A DNA stretch of 35,107 nucleotides, taken from a virus. The notes beneath the pieces are model-generated. The model did no database searches. It saw nothing but the letters and a program-made list of their open reading frames with translations, and had not been told where the DNA came from. Position 1 is the first letter of the stretch, and the number at the start of each line of letters is the position of its first letter. The stretch lies in IMG/VR virus record IMGVR_UViG_3300021957_000143, positions 1 to 35,107 of that record; one strand, written 5' to 3'. A program made the position numbers and the translations under genes. Below are positions 7,611 to 16,201 of this stretch, one piece after another.

Positions 7611-8533
7611 AAAAGATGATAGAATCTAAATTTTATGGCGATAACTATAGATGGTTCTTTGCTACGGTTTTAGATAGAAACGACCCTGATATGCTAGGTA
7701 GAGTACAAATAAGAATTCACGGCATTCATTCAAATACTGAAGCAGATATCCCAAGAGTTGCATTACCGTGGGCGCCTGTAGTAATATCTACAGAGCATGG
7801 CGCAACGTCTGGTTATGCTACTCCTCCTCAAATTTTACCAGGCGCAACAGTATATGGTTTTTTTGTAGATGGCAAACAGTCGCAATCTCCCATTGTAATA
7901 GGTTCCCTGCCTAAAATAGAAAAGCCAACTTCTCAACAAACCACTCAGTTAATCACGAGTAATTCAGTTATTCCTAATAATGAATATTCAACTTCGCCTG
8001 ATATAGATCAAGATATTAATGATGAATTAGTATCTCCGGAAGTAACTGCTTCCAGAAGATTAAACGCCATGAAATACTTTATTGATCAGGGATTTAATGA
8101 GAATCAAGCTGCAGGAATAGTTGGAAATTTAGATCATATTTCAAATGGATTTAATACTACAATTAAAGAAGAAGGGAACGTCTCGACCTTTGGTATCGCC
8201 CAATGGAAAAAAACAGGAAGACGATATGCGGCATTAGTTGCATACGCTAAATCTGAAAATAGAAACGTACGATTTTTTAAAGTTCAATTAGATTTTATTA
8301 TGCAAGAATTAAATGGTAAAACTACATATTCTGATTTTATATCAGTTAAAAATTTATTAAAAACCTCTACTAGTTTTTATGGTAAAGCTAATTCAAAAAA
8401 CGCCAGCTGGGTGTTTATGAATAAATATGAGCAAGCGCAAGATAATAGTACTCTTTTTATTCGAGTAGGTTTAGCTAGACTTGCCTATAACGTTTATATG
8501 AATAATTATATTACTAGTTCAGGAGCTGGATAA
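7607..8533 (+). CDS. gp5-like hub protein: OB fold plus degenerate tail lysozyme domain
   Basis: A 308-aa protein. Residues 12-100 form the gp5/VgrG-type OB fold, with RVQIRIHGIH, PWAPVV and PGATVYGFFVDG, the region that binds the hub in T4. Residues 150-300 look like a phage tail lysozyme (Phage_lysozyme2 type): FIDQGFNENQAAGIVGNL, then FGIAQW and a GRR. In this family an ES pair follows GNL and supplies the catalytic Glu. Here the sequence is GNLDHISNG with Ile at that place (ATT codon), so activity is doubtful. The T4 beta-helix spike is missing from this protein and is encoded two genes downstream. The first of two close ATGs is favoured because GAGGT lies six bases before it. Confidence 0.75.
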   Translation: MKKMIESKFYGDNYRWFFATVLDRNDPDMLGRVQIRIHGIHSNTEADIPRVALPWAPVVISTEHGATSGYATPPQILPGATVYGFFVDGKQSQSPIVIGSLPKIEKPTSQQTTQLITSNSVIPNNEYSTSPDIDQDINDELVSPEVTASRRLNAMKYFIDQGFNENQAAGIVGNLDHISNGFNTTIKEEGNVSTFGIAQWKKTGRRYAALVAYAKSENRNVRFFKVQLDFIMQELNGKTTYSDFISVKNLLKTSTSFYGKANSKNASWVFMNKYEQAQDNSTLFIRVGLARLAYNVYMNNYITSSGAG

Positions 8534-10002
8534 TGCCATACCCAAGAGATCTTCATGGCGGTACTAATAGCGTAACCCAATCGATACATAAAGCTCATAT
8601 GGATGCGTTTAGAGAAAGTACATCAGAGCCTCAGTGGAAGAAGGATTTTGCCGCTGCTAAAGCTGCCGCTAAGGCCGCTAAAAAAGCCAAAAAGAAAGCC
8701 GCAAAGGCCGCAGAGGTAGATATTCCAGTAGAACTTAAATCACCAGTAATTCCTATAGTTATAGAAGAGGATCTTGCTGTTTCAAAGGAAAAAGTTTTAA
8801 CTTCTGCAGATAGACTTAAATCTGCAATGGGTCTTTCAAATATTGATGCTAAAAATTTAAATATAAGTGCTTCTTTGCCTACAGCGCCGGCGGTAGCGGC
8901 AGGTTTAAAAGTTTCTTTTGCGGCAGATCCTAGAAAGTATGAAACCTATTTAAAAAATGTGAGTGGTATTGATAATTCAGATGACCTATTTAATGCTATA
9001 GAAAAAAAGGATCAATTGGTTTCAAATATAGGTAATTCTGTAACCTCTGATATTTCTGAGACATTAATAAAATTTAATTTTGGTTTCGACGATATATTAA
9101 GTAATATTATAGAATCAGTTAATCACAGTGCTCGTAATGCTATTAATGGCATTGTAAAAGATGTTTCTTCTATTACGGCATTAGAAAGTGCAGAAATAGT
9201 TAAATTACTAAGTGAAGGTAATATTAATGCAGCTACATCAATTTTAGTTAAAAAGTCAGACCTAGATGCTAAAACAATTTTTGATACTCTTAGCGATATC
9301 GATACTGGTGCAAGTAGCCAATTAAATAATATTTCGGGTCCTAAAACTATTTTAAGAAATACTAATCAAAATGTTAAAGCGTGGAAAGAATCAGCTACTT
9401 CAAACGATTATAAATTTAATTATATAGAAAACGGAGAAGAGTTAGAAATAGAATTAAAATCTATAAAAAGAGAAATAACAGAAATAGTATTTCATTGGAC
9501 TAAAACTCCTAATGATCAAAATTATTCAGCCGAAGATTTGCAAGGAGCCTGGGCTCAACAAAGGGGTATAGGCATTCCATTTCATTATATAATCAGAAGA
9601 GATGGTAGACTTCAAAAAGCGAGACCGGTTGAAATAAAAACTCCAGTAATTCCAACAATAACGCCAAATGGTCATGATAACTATGCAATTCATATAGCGT
9701 ATGTAGGAGGATACAATGCTCCAGCCGGAACTAAAAATATACAAAATTATGAAGATAGACTATCACTTACAGATAATCAGAAATATATAGCTGATAGATT
9801 TATGGCAACCTTTTTAAGAGCATATCCTGGAGGGCAGATATTGGGTATAAACGATTTATTATCAGATGAAGTGTGCCCAGGCCTTGATACCAGAGAATTT
9901 ATAGAATTAAGGTTTGGTAGAAAATCTTTATTTACAAATCCTCTTATTCAACCGCCATTTAGCCCAATACAAATTTTAAATACAAGGATTCCAAATGGCT
10001 AA
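8533..10002 (+). CDS. Amidase_2-type (T7 lysozyme-like) virion protein with altered active site
   Basis: A 489-aa protein. The N-terminus has a Lys/Ala helix (residues 39-61, nearly all K and A), then a low-complexity linker and helices up to 300. Residues 313-462 match the N-acetylmuramoyl-L-alanine amidase fold: ITEIVFHWT, then IPFHYIIRRDG, IHIAYVGG and VCPGLD. In T7 lysozyme the zinc ligands are H17, H122 and C130, with Y46 and K128 catalytic. Here H321 and C448 are kept. The second His is replaced (GIND at 438-441 instead of GHxD), Y46 is F350, and K128 is lost. The gene overlaps its neighbours by 1-8 bases, in the hub operon. It may bind peptidoglycan rather than cut it (inference). Confidence 0.7.
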   Translation: MPYPRDLHGGTNSVTQSIHKAHMDAFRESTSEPQWKKDFAAAKAAAKAAKKAKKKAAKAAEVDIPVELKSPVIPIVIEEDLAVSKEKVLTSADRLKSAMGLSNIDAKNLNISASLPTAPAVAAGLKVSFAADPRKYETYLKNVSGIDNSDDLFNAIEKKDQLVSNIGNSVTSDISETLIKFNFGFDDILSNIIESVNHSARNAINGIVKDVSSITALESAEIVKLLSEGNINAATSILVKKSDLDAKTIFDTLSDIDTGASSQLNNISGPKTILRNTNQNVKAWKESATSNDYKFNYIENGEELEIELKSIKREITEIVFHWTKTPNDQNYSAEDLQGAWAQQRGIGIPFHYIIRRDGRLQKARPVEIKTPVIPTITPNGHDNYAIHIAYVGGYNAPAGTKNIQNYEDRLSLTDNQKYIADRFMATFLRAYPGGQILGINDLLSDEVCPGLDTREFIELRFGRKSLFTNPLIQPPFSPIQILNTRIPNG

Positions 10003-12520
10003 TCCAGATGTAGAACTTGCAACTAAATCGAACGATCATGGTTTTGAAGATCCTAACTCTTCTTATCCATCTTCCGTTAATTGGTTTAAGCCCGTTTATG
10101 GTGATGAAACAGAAGAGTTAGATTTGGGTGGCAGTAAACCCGGTTTCCCATTAGATGTACCAAATAGCGGAAATAGTGTTTATCCAAACTATCATAAAAT
10201 TAAAACTTCTACTGGTCATGTGATATCATTAGATGATACAGAAGATAATAAAAGAATTTTAATTAGACATGCTGAAGGCGCTGGGATAGAATTAAAACCG
10301 GATGGCAGTGTATGTATTTTAGCAAAGAAAAATATAGTAACAGTTGCAAATGGAGATCAAACTGTTATCATTGAAGGTGAAGGAAAACTATCTTTTGGTA
10401 AGTTAAAAATTGAAACAAATGATCTGGACATTGACGTAAAAGGAACCTATACGCTTAATGCTCAAAAGAAAATAGAAAACATTACTGAAGACGTAGTTTT
10501 AAATTATGGTAACACTACTCAAACTATCAACGGTACATATCTTGAGACACGCACAGGCGCGTCTACAGAACAAAAACTTGGAGGTGTTACTGAATACATC
10601 AAAGGGAATCATAAGATATACACTCAAGGAAACTTAGAGTTTTCTAATACCGGAGACTTAATTATTACTTCTGATGATATTACTGTGGCTGGTGATAATA
10701 TTAATATCGCAGGATCGGATGTATCAGTGTTTGGTTCTAGTGGAATGATAGGCGGCGATAACGTAGAATTTAAAGGTAAAACTGCAACACTTACTACAAT
10801 TCATGGCGATTTGAACGGAACAGCTTTAAAGGCTAATGCGACATCATCTCAAAATTATGCACAATCGGTAACATCTGGTACAGCGTATAGTTTTACAAAT
10901 ACTGCAGCAACTCGTATATCTCTTACACCCGAAGATATCAATGCCTTATTAGAAAATAGCGAGAAAGGCATTCGCAAAGTTTCAGTTGATCCTGGTGATT
11001 TTACTAAAAATCTCATAAACAAAGAAGAGGAAACCGGTGGGGTTTCAAAGGCCGAATTAACTACAGAAAAATATAGATCTAAATTTAGAGATCAGAGTAA
11101 TTTGGCGAATAGTGTTTTGATGGGCAATGCAATCCTTTCTGATAAAATTAGTAGTGGAGCTGGCACACCGATCCCTCCAGCTATAGGAAGATCTAAGCCC
11201 GGAACTGTTACTCCAAAATTTGGCCAAACGCCGATAGGAAATTTAACAATTGCCAAACAGAGTAATTTATTTGAACCAAAGGAATTAAGCGATGTCATTT
11301 TACCGGCGCCGCAGTTTAATCCTAATTTCAAAGAAACAATTGATGAAAATACTCTTTTAGCTCCAGGCGTTAGAATATCTGATTTCTTAGGAGGTAATGA
11401 CCCTATAACATTAGATCATATAAGGGATGATGAAACAGCTTTACAGCAACTTGCTAGAAATCTTTATATTCATGCAGAAATACTTTCATCATTTAGAGAC
11501 GTATCTTTGAAATTATTTTATCAACATCGATTAGTTGTTTCAGAAGGAGTTTATAAAGCTGGACCAAATGAAACTGTTACTCCAGGTTCTTCAAATGATT
11601 TATCAAGAACTGGTAGATTAATATGGTATCGATTAGTTAATAAAGACGGGCAATTCGCTAATGAAAAACTATTTGATTTGGCCGATTGGTGGAAAGACAC
11701 ACTATCTTACGATAATCTTATATTAGATTGGGATACGTATTCTCCTGAAACAGAAGCTGGTGAAGTTGTTATTAGCGGCCAATTGGGTCTAGAAATACCT
11801 AATATGTCTGAAACATTTGAAGCTCAATATAAGAAAAACGTTAAAACTACATTTAATAATAGCACATTTAAGAATAATGAAATTGTTGAAGTTTTATCTG
11901 AACCTATGGATACAATCAACGATCCAGTTCCGGAGCAAGCACCGGAGCCTGAAGGTCTTATTAGAGGATTTACAAAAGAACAAACTCAAAATTATCTATT
12001 TAAGTTAGGTGAAAGAGAAAGTAGCAATGACTATAAATCTATTAATAGATTGGGCTTTGCAGGAAAATATCAGTTTGGTGTATTAGCATTATTTGATCGT
12101 GGATATATTACTCGTGCAGGCGTTGACGCTTATTTATCTGGAACTTCACACAACTATGTCATGAGAACTGCAGGTAATCAATATTGGACAGGCAAAGCCG
12201 GAATTAATAATGTTGATGATTTTGTTTCGAATCCTGGAATACAAGAAAAGATTATAATAGAGCATACTAATAGTAACCTTGCAACATTAAGAAGTTCTAG
12301 ACTTGGAGGCAGCGTTATATATTCAGATGATACTGTTAGCGTTGTTGCGGGACTTCTATTCGGCGCTCACTTATTAGGTGCTGGTGATGCCAGAAAATGG
12401 AAATTAAAAGAATTTGAAAATATGGCACGGCAAGTAGATGCTAATGGCGTTGGATTTGAAAAATATTATAGGATAGGATCTATAGCTGTTAACGATCAAA
12501 GTGTTTATAAATATGTGTAA
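9995..12520 (+). CDS. Baseplate central spike (gp5 C-terminal beta-helix type) with C-terminal muralytic domain
   Basis: An 841-aa protein. Residues 65-265 contain the short strand repeats of a gp5/VgrG-type triple beta-helix (HKIKTSTGHVISLDD, GAGIELKPDGSV, then regular strands with V/I/T). Residues 660-830 form a muralytic-type domain with KLGERESSNDYKSINRLG, FAGKYQFGVLALFDRGY and a C-terminal GVGFEKYYRIG. The Glu pair E673/E675 is the likely catalytic region. In between is a linker with structural segments I cannot name. In T4, gp5 joins OB fold, lysozyme and beta-helix in one polypeptide and is cut during maturation. Here the parts are separate genes from the start. It overlaps the amidase-like gene by eight bases. 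Confidence 0.7.
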   Translation: MANPDVELATKSNDHGFEDPNSSYPSSVNWFKPVYGDETEELDLGGSKPGFPLDVPNSGNSVYPNYHKIKTSTGHVISLDDTEDNKRILIRHAEGAGIELKPDGSVCILAKKNIVTVANGDQTVIIEGEGKLSFGKLKIETNDLDIDVKGTYTLNAQKKIENITEDVVLNYGNTTQTINGTYLETRTGASTEQKLGGVTEYIKGNHKIYTQGNLEFSNTGDLIITSDDITVAGDNINIAGSDVSVFGSSGMIGGDNVEFKGKTATLTTIHGDLNGTALKANATSSQNYAQSVTSGTAYSFTNTAATRISLTPEDINALLENSEKGIRKVSVDPGDFTKNLINKEEETGGVSKAELTTEKYRSKFRDQSNLANSVLMGNAILSDKISSGAGTPIPPAIGRSKPGTVTPKFGQTPIGNLTIAKQSNLFEPKELSDVILPAPQFNPNFKETIDENTLLAPGVRISDFLGGNDPITLDHIRDDETALQQLARNLYIHAEILSSFRDVSLKLFYQHRLVVSEGVYKAGPNETVTPGSSNDLSRTGRLIWYRLVNKDGQFANEKLFDLADWWKDTLSYDNLILDWDTYSPETEAGEVVISGQLGLEIPNMSETFEAQYKKNVKTTFNNSTFKNNEIVEVLSEPMDTINDPVPEQAPEPEGLIRGFTKEQTQNYLFKLGERESSNDYKSINRLGFAGKYQFGVLALFDRGYITRAGVDAYLSGTSHNYVMRTAGNQYWTGKAGINNVDDFVSNPGIQEKIIIEHTNSNLATLRSSRLGGSVIYSDDTVSVVAGLLFGAHLLGAGDARKWKLKEFENMARQVDANGVGFEKYYRIGSIAVNDQSVYKYV

Positions 12521-12524
12521 GGCT

Positions 12525-12532
12525 TATAAATA
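12525..12532 (+). promoter_or_regulatory. Late promoter box before gp25
   Basis: An exact TATAAATA lies 18 bases before the gp25 ATG. A second exact copy lies at 12506-12513, inside the last codons of the spike gene, so the site may be doubled. The gp25 start itself is preceded by CGAGAAG. Confidence 0.65.
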
Positions 12533-12550
12533 AAATAAAACGAGAAGTAA

Positions 12551-13000
12551 ATGGCAGTAAGATTATTATCACAAGAAGACGGCGGGATTAATACTAATAG
12601 TAAATTAGTTTCCAGATCTCGTGCGTTTAGCGATTTGGACTTAACATTTGCAAATAAGCCAAATGGTGAAATATACAAAAAAATTGATGCGGCTGCTGTA
12701 AAACAGTCAGTAAAAAATTTAGTATTAACTAATTATTATGAAAAACCGTTTCAACCATATTTTGGAACAAATATTCGAGATATGTTATTCGAACTTGCAG
12801 ACGATATTACTTCTTTAGAGATAAAATCTAATATAGCAGAAGCTATTGAGGTGTATGAACCAAGAGCTATAGTCAGCGACATTATCATCGACACCAATCA
12901 AATAGAAACACATAATAGCTTAGGCGTTTCTATAATTTTTAGAATTGTAAATAGCAATGACACTGTACAGTTTAAAATCACATTAGCAAGGCTGAGATAA
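12551..13000 (+). CDS. 25: Baseplate wedge protein gp25
   Basis: A 149-aa protein of the GPW/gp25 family (T4 gp25 is 132 aa). The family core is visible: VKQSVKNLVLTNYYEKPFQP, PYFGTNIRDMLFELAD and YEPRAIVSDIIID. gp25 forms part of the wedge core with gp6 and gp53 in T4. It leads a unit with the gp6 gene two bases downstream, immediately after late promoter boxes. Old 'lysozyme' labels for this family are not supported by any visible active site. Confidence 0.9.
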   Translation: MAVRLLSQEDGGINTNSKLVSRSRAFSDLDLTFANKPNGEIYKKIDAAAVKQSVKNLVLTNYYEKPFQPYFGTNIRDMLFELADDITSLEIKSNIAEAIEVYEPRAIVSDIIIDTNQIETHNSLGVSIIFRIVNSNDTVQFKITLARLR

Positions 13001-13002
13001 CA

Positions 13003-15021
13003 ATGGTAACCACAATTAATTCTACAGCATTAGACTTTAATAATATTAAATCTAGTTTAAAAACGTATTTGGCCGGCAAATCAGAATTTACGGATTATGA
13101 TTTTGAATCAGCTGGTTTATCAAATGTTTTAGATGTATTAGCTTATAATACTCATATTAATGCTTTAATGGCGAACTTTGCTTTAAATGAATCTTATCTA
13201 AGTACAGCGCAATTAAGAAGTTCTGTGGTATCATTATCTGAAGGTATTGGTTACATTCCTACTTCTGTTACAGCCGCTGCTGGGGTTTTGGATGTCAGCT
13301 TTACTAATACAAATAATTCTAGACCATCTACAGTTGAATTACCGGCATTTACTAAATTTACTTCTACTATTAATGATGAAGTATTTGTATTTCAAACTTT
13401 AGAAGAGTATAGTGCTCAAGATGACGGTACTGGTTTTTATCAGTTTAAAGATACAAATGGATCTAGAGAAATTAAAGTAAAAGAAGGTTCAAGAAAATCT
13501 AAAAATTTCTTAGTCGGAGAATATGAAGAAAATCCAGTTTATATTATACCAGACACTGAAATCGATACTACTACTACGGTTATAACCGTATTCGAGACCG
13601 CAATTGGTGGCATCGGAAGTATCTATACTAATATTAATGATGCAGTCAATATTACTTCTCAATCTACAATATATCTTTTAAAAGAATCTCCTAACGGGTT
13701 CTTTGAATTAAGCTTTGGTGATGGTGAAACGTTTGGAGTTGCGCCTGCCGCTGGATCGAGAATTAATGTTAGTTATCTTTCTACTAAAGGTAAATCTGCT
13801 AATGGCGGAAATATATTCCATGCTCAACCATCAACGTTGGATATTACTCTTCAAAATGGCAGCACAGAGCAAGTTACATTAGATGTTACCACAACCCAAA
13901 GATCTATAGGTGGAGACAATAAAGAATCTATAGAATCTATAAGATTGAAGGCTCCATTTCAATATGCATCTCAAAATAGAATGGTTACAGCAGAAGATTA
14001 TGCAGCTTTGATTTTAAGAAAATACTCGTCTTTAATTAAAGACATTATAGCATGGGGAGGTGAAGATAATTTAGATCCAGAATTTGGTGCTGTTTATGTT
14101 TCAATAGATTTTGAAGATGATATAACTGAATTAACTCAGTCAAATACTAAAATTGCTATCTTAGATTTAGCTGAGCAACTAGCGGTAATTTCATTTAAAT
14201 TAAGATTTTCAGATCCAGTTACTACTTTTGTTGAAATCAGAAACTTTTTTCAATTCAACCCCAAGCTTACTACATTAACACTAAACAGTATTCAAGCTCA
14301 GGTTTCAAATGCAGTAGAAGATTATTTTGAAAATAGTACCGGTAAATTTCACCAATCTTTCAGAAGATCTAATATGCTAACTAAACTAGATGAAGTTTCA
14401 TCTGCGGTTTTATCTTCAAGAGCTGAGATTAGAATGCAGCAAAGATTTAATCCAGTAAGACCAACACTTATTAGTACTATTTCCAGTTTAGCAAATAATA
14501 TAATAGATGACGAAGTTTTAAATAACGTTATTTCTTTAGTGAATGATAGTAAATATGATCAAGCCGCTAGTGTATTGATTTCGCTAGATACGGTAACTTC
14601 TTCGTATAGTGTTGTACGAACTACTCTTTTAAATGTTTCAAGAAATAATAATGTTATCTTAAGATTTCCAGTTCCAATAGCTAATCCTGATGATGAAAAT
14701 TTAATAGTTACTTCTTCTAACTTTATCTATTTAAATAAAGTTTGTCAAATAAGAAATGTACTTTCTAGCAATACATTACAAATCGTATCTTTAGATGACG
14801 GATCTATTATGCTAAATAACGTTGGCGAATATAATTCCGAAAAAGCTACAGTTACACTTTTAAATTTTGTACCGGAATCTCTATTATCTGGAGAAACAGA
14901 AATTAAAGTTTCAGTATCGCCGGCAAATCAGGCTTCTATAGCTCCTACCAGAAATAATATTTTAGAACTTGATAAAGACTTATCATTCTCTAAAGGTATC
15001 ATAACAACGGCGACTAACTAA
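13003..15021 (+). CDS. 6: Baseplate wedge protein gp6 (baseplate J-like)
   Basis: A 672-aa protein close to T4 gp6 in length (660 aa). The N-terminal pattern FTDYDFESAGLSNVLDVLAYNTHINALMAN is typical of gp6 and baseplate J-type proteins. Further signs are GDGETFGVAP, GSTEQVTL and the block ESIRLKAPFQYASQNRMVTAEDYAALI, the classic J-protein segment (residues 304-336). gp6 forms the continuous ring of the baseplate. The gene lies two bases after gp25 and its stop overlaps the next ATG by one base. Confidence 0.9.
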   Translation: MVTTINSTALDFNNIKSSLKTYLAGKSEFTDYDFESAGLSNVLDVLAYNTHINALMANFALNESYLSTAQLRSSVVSLSEGIGYIPTSVTAAAGVLDVSFTNTNNSRPSTVELPAFTKFTSTINDEVFVFQTLEEYSAQDDGTGFYQFKDTNGSREIKVKEGSRKSKNFLVGEYEENPVYIIPDTEIDTTTTVITVFETAIGGIGSIYTNINDAVNITSQSTIYLLKESPNGFFELSFGDGETFGVAPAAGSRINVSYLSTKGKSANGGNIFHAQPSTLDITLQNGSTEQVTLDVTTTQRSIGGDNKESIESIRLKAPFQYASQNRMVTAEDYAALILRKYSSLIKDIIAWGGEDNLDPEFGAVYVSIDFEDDITELTQSNTKIAILDLAEQLAVISFKLRFSDPVTTFVEIRNFFQFNPKLTTLTLNSIQAQVSNAVEDYFENSTGKFHQSFRRSNMLTKLDEVSSAVLSSRAEIRMQQRFNPVRPTLISTISSLANNIIDDEVLNNVISLVNDSKYDQAASVLISLDTVTSSYSVVRTTLLNVSRNNNVILRFPVPIANPDDENLIVTSSNFIYLNKVCQIRNVLSSNTLQIVSLDDGSIMLNNVGEYNSEKATVTLLNFVPESLLSGETEIKVSVSPANQASIAPTRNNILELDKDLSFSKGIITTATN

Positions 15022-16169
15022 TGTTAAATTATTTAGACAGAACCTTAGACGATAATAATAGAAGACAGATAGACTTTAGACAATATGAAGTCAAAAAGGT
15101 CCTGCCTGCATATTTTCAAGAAGAGTATGAAACTCTTATTAAATTTTTAGAATACTATTACGAATACTTAGAACAAAATGAAGATGTTCATATACTTCAT
15201 AATTTATATAAATCTCGAGATATCACTCAGGTTGACGCAAAGCTTTTACAATTTATTGAAGATGAACTTCTATTAGGTCAATCTTATTTCCAAGGATTCA
15301 TAAACAAAAGAGAAGCAGCAAAATTTTCTAATTTGTTGTATAGATCTAAAGGATCTTTATATTCTATTCAGCAGTTTTTTAGAGCCTTCTTTCAAGATGA
15401 TCCTACAGTTGAATATACAAAAGAAAAAATATTTAAATTAAATGATTCTAGGATTGGATCTGAATCTGGTAAGTTTATTACAGACAATAAACTATATCAA
15501 GAGCTTGCTATATTAATTAAATCCGGTATTCCTATTAATACTTGGCTAGATGTCTATAAATTATTTGTGCATCCAGGCGGAATGTATGTGGGAGGCCAAC
15601 TTGAATTAGTAAGTGCCAACGAAGCTATTCCGACTAGAATGCCAGAACTACTACAAAACCCAGCAGAAGGCTTAAAAGTTTATAACGTTGGATTTGCAGA
15701 TTACGGTTTTGCTACTGACTCTGGTGTTGTACAGTTCTTGACAATAGGTGATGAAGATAGCGCAGTAGCTACTTCAAGTCAAATAGTAGTCATTGAACCG
15801 ATAACTAATACTAGCACCACCCTAATTGTTGAAGGTGATAATAGAACTGGTGGAAATTATACTGACTTTAGAATGAATATTAATTCTAGAATTGCTGCTT
15901 ACGGTGATGTACCAATTTCAGAGCTTACAACACAGCAAACTCTTGAAACATTCTTCGATCCTAATTCTATCACATTCGATGATTCGACAGGTAAAGTTAT
16001 TGTTGGCGGAACAGATGTTTCTGCTAGAATGTCAGATTCTGCTATTGATACTACTGGCCACGTACTACCTAACGGTGCTGATATTCTGCCTGGCAGCGTA
16101 TTGGTCGCTCATCGCTTTGATGAAGATTGGTTTAGAGATTCTCCGTATGCAGCCACAATTTCTATATAA
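15021..16169 (+). CDS. Marine T4-like structural protein after gp6 (probable wedge component)
   Basis: A 382-aa protein. Residues 1-130 are helical, acidic and aromatic: LPAYFQEEYETLIKFLEYYYEY, RSKGSLYSIQQFFRAFF. A second block has IPINTWLDVYKLFVHPGGMYVGG (residues 171-193). The C-terminal 180 residues are beta-rich. T4 has gp7 at this place next to gp6, but gp7 is about 1030 aa and I see no clear match. Proteins of this form occur in marine T4-like phages directly after gp6. A wedge position next to gp6 is inferred from the one-base overlap and gene order. Confidence 0.55.
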   Translation: MLNYLDRTLDDNNRRQIDFRQYEVKKVLPAYFQEEYETLIKFLEYYYEYLEQNEDVHILHNLYKSRDITQVDAKLLQFIEDELLLGQSYFQGFINKREAAKFSNLLYRSKGSLYSIQQFFRAFFQDDPTVEYTKEKIFKLNDSRIGSESGKFITDNKLYQELAILIKSGIPINTWLDVYKLFVHPGGMYVGGQLELVSANEAIPTRMPELLQNPAEGLKVYNVGFADYGFATDSGVVQFLTIGDEDSAVATSSQIVVIEPITNTSTTLIVEGDNRTGGNYTDFRMNINSRIAAYGDVPISELTTQQTLETFFDPNSITFDDSTGKVIVGGTDVSARMSDSAIDTTGHVLPNGADILPGSVLVAHRFDEDWFRDSPYAATISI

Positions 16170-16172
16170 ATA
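16165..16172 (+). promoter_or_regulatory. Late promoter box before 16202 gene
   Basis: An exact TATAAATA overlaps the stop region of the upstream gene, 29 bases before the next ATG (Shine-Dalgarno-like CAGGG between). Confidence 0.65.
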
Positions 16173-16201
16173 AATACAACCAAATTAAAACAGGGTAAAT
16201 T

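Noticed and set aside
12551-13000. gp25 as a lysozyme, as its family is sometimes labelled
   Set aside because: No catalytic motif is visible; the sequence fits the structural wedge role.
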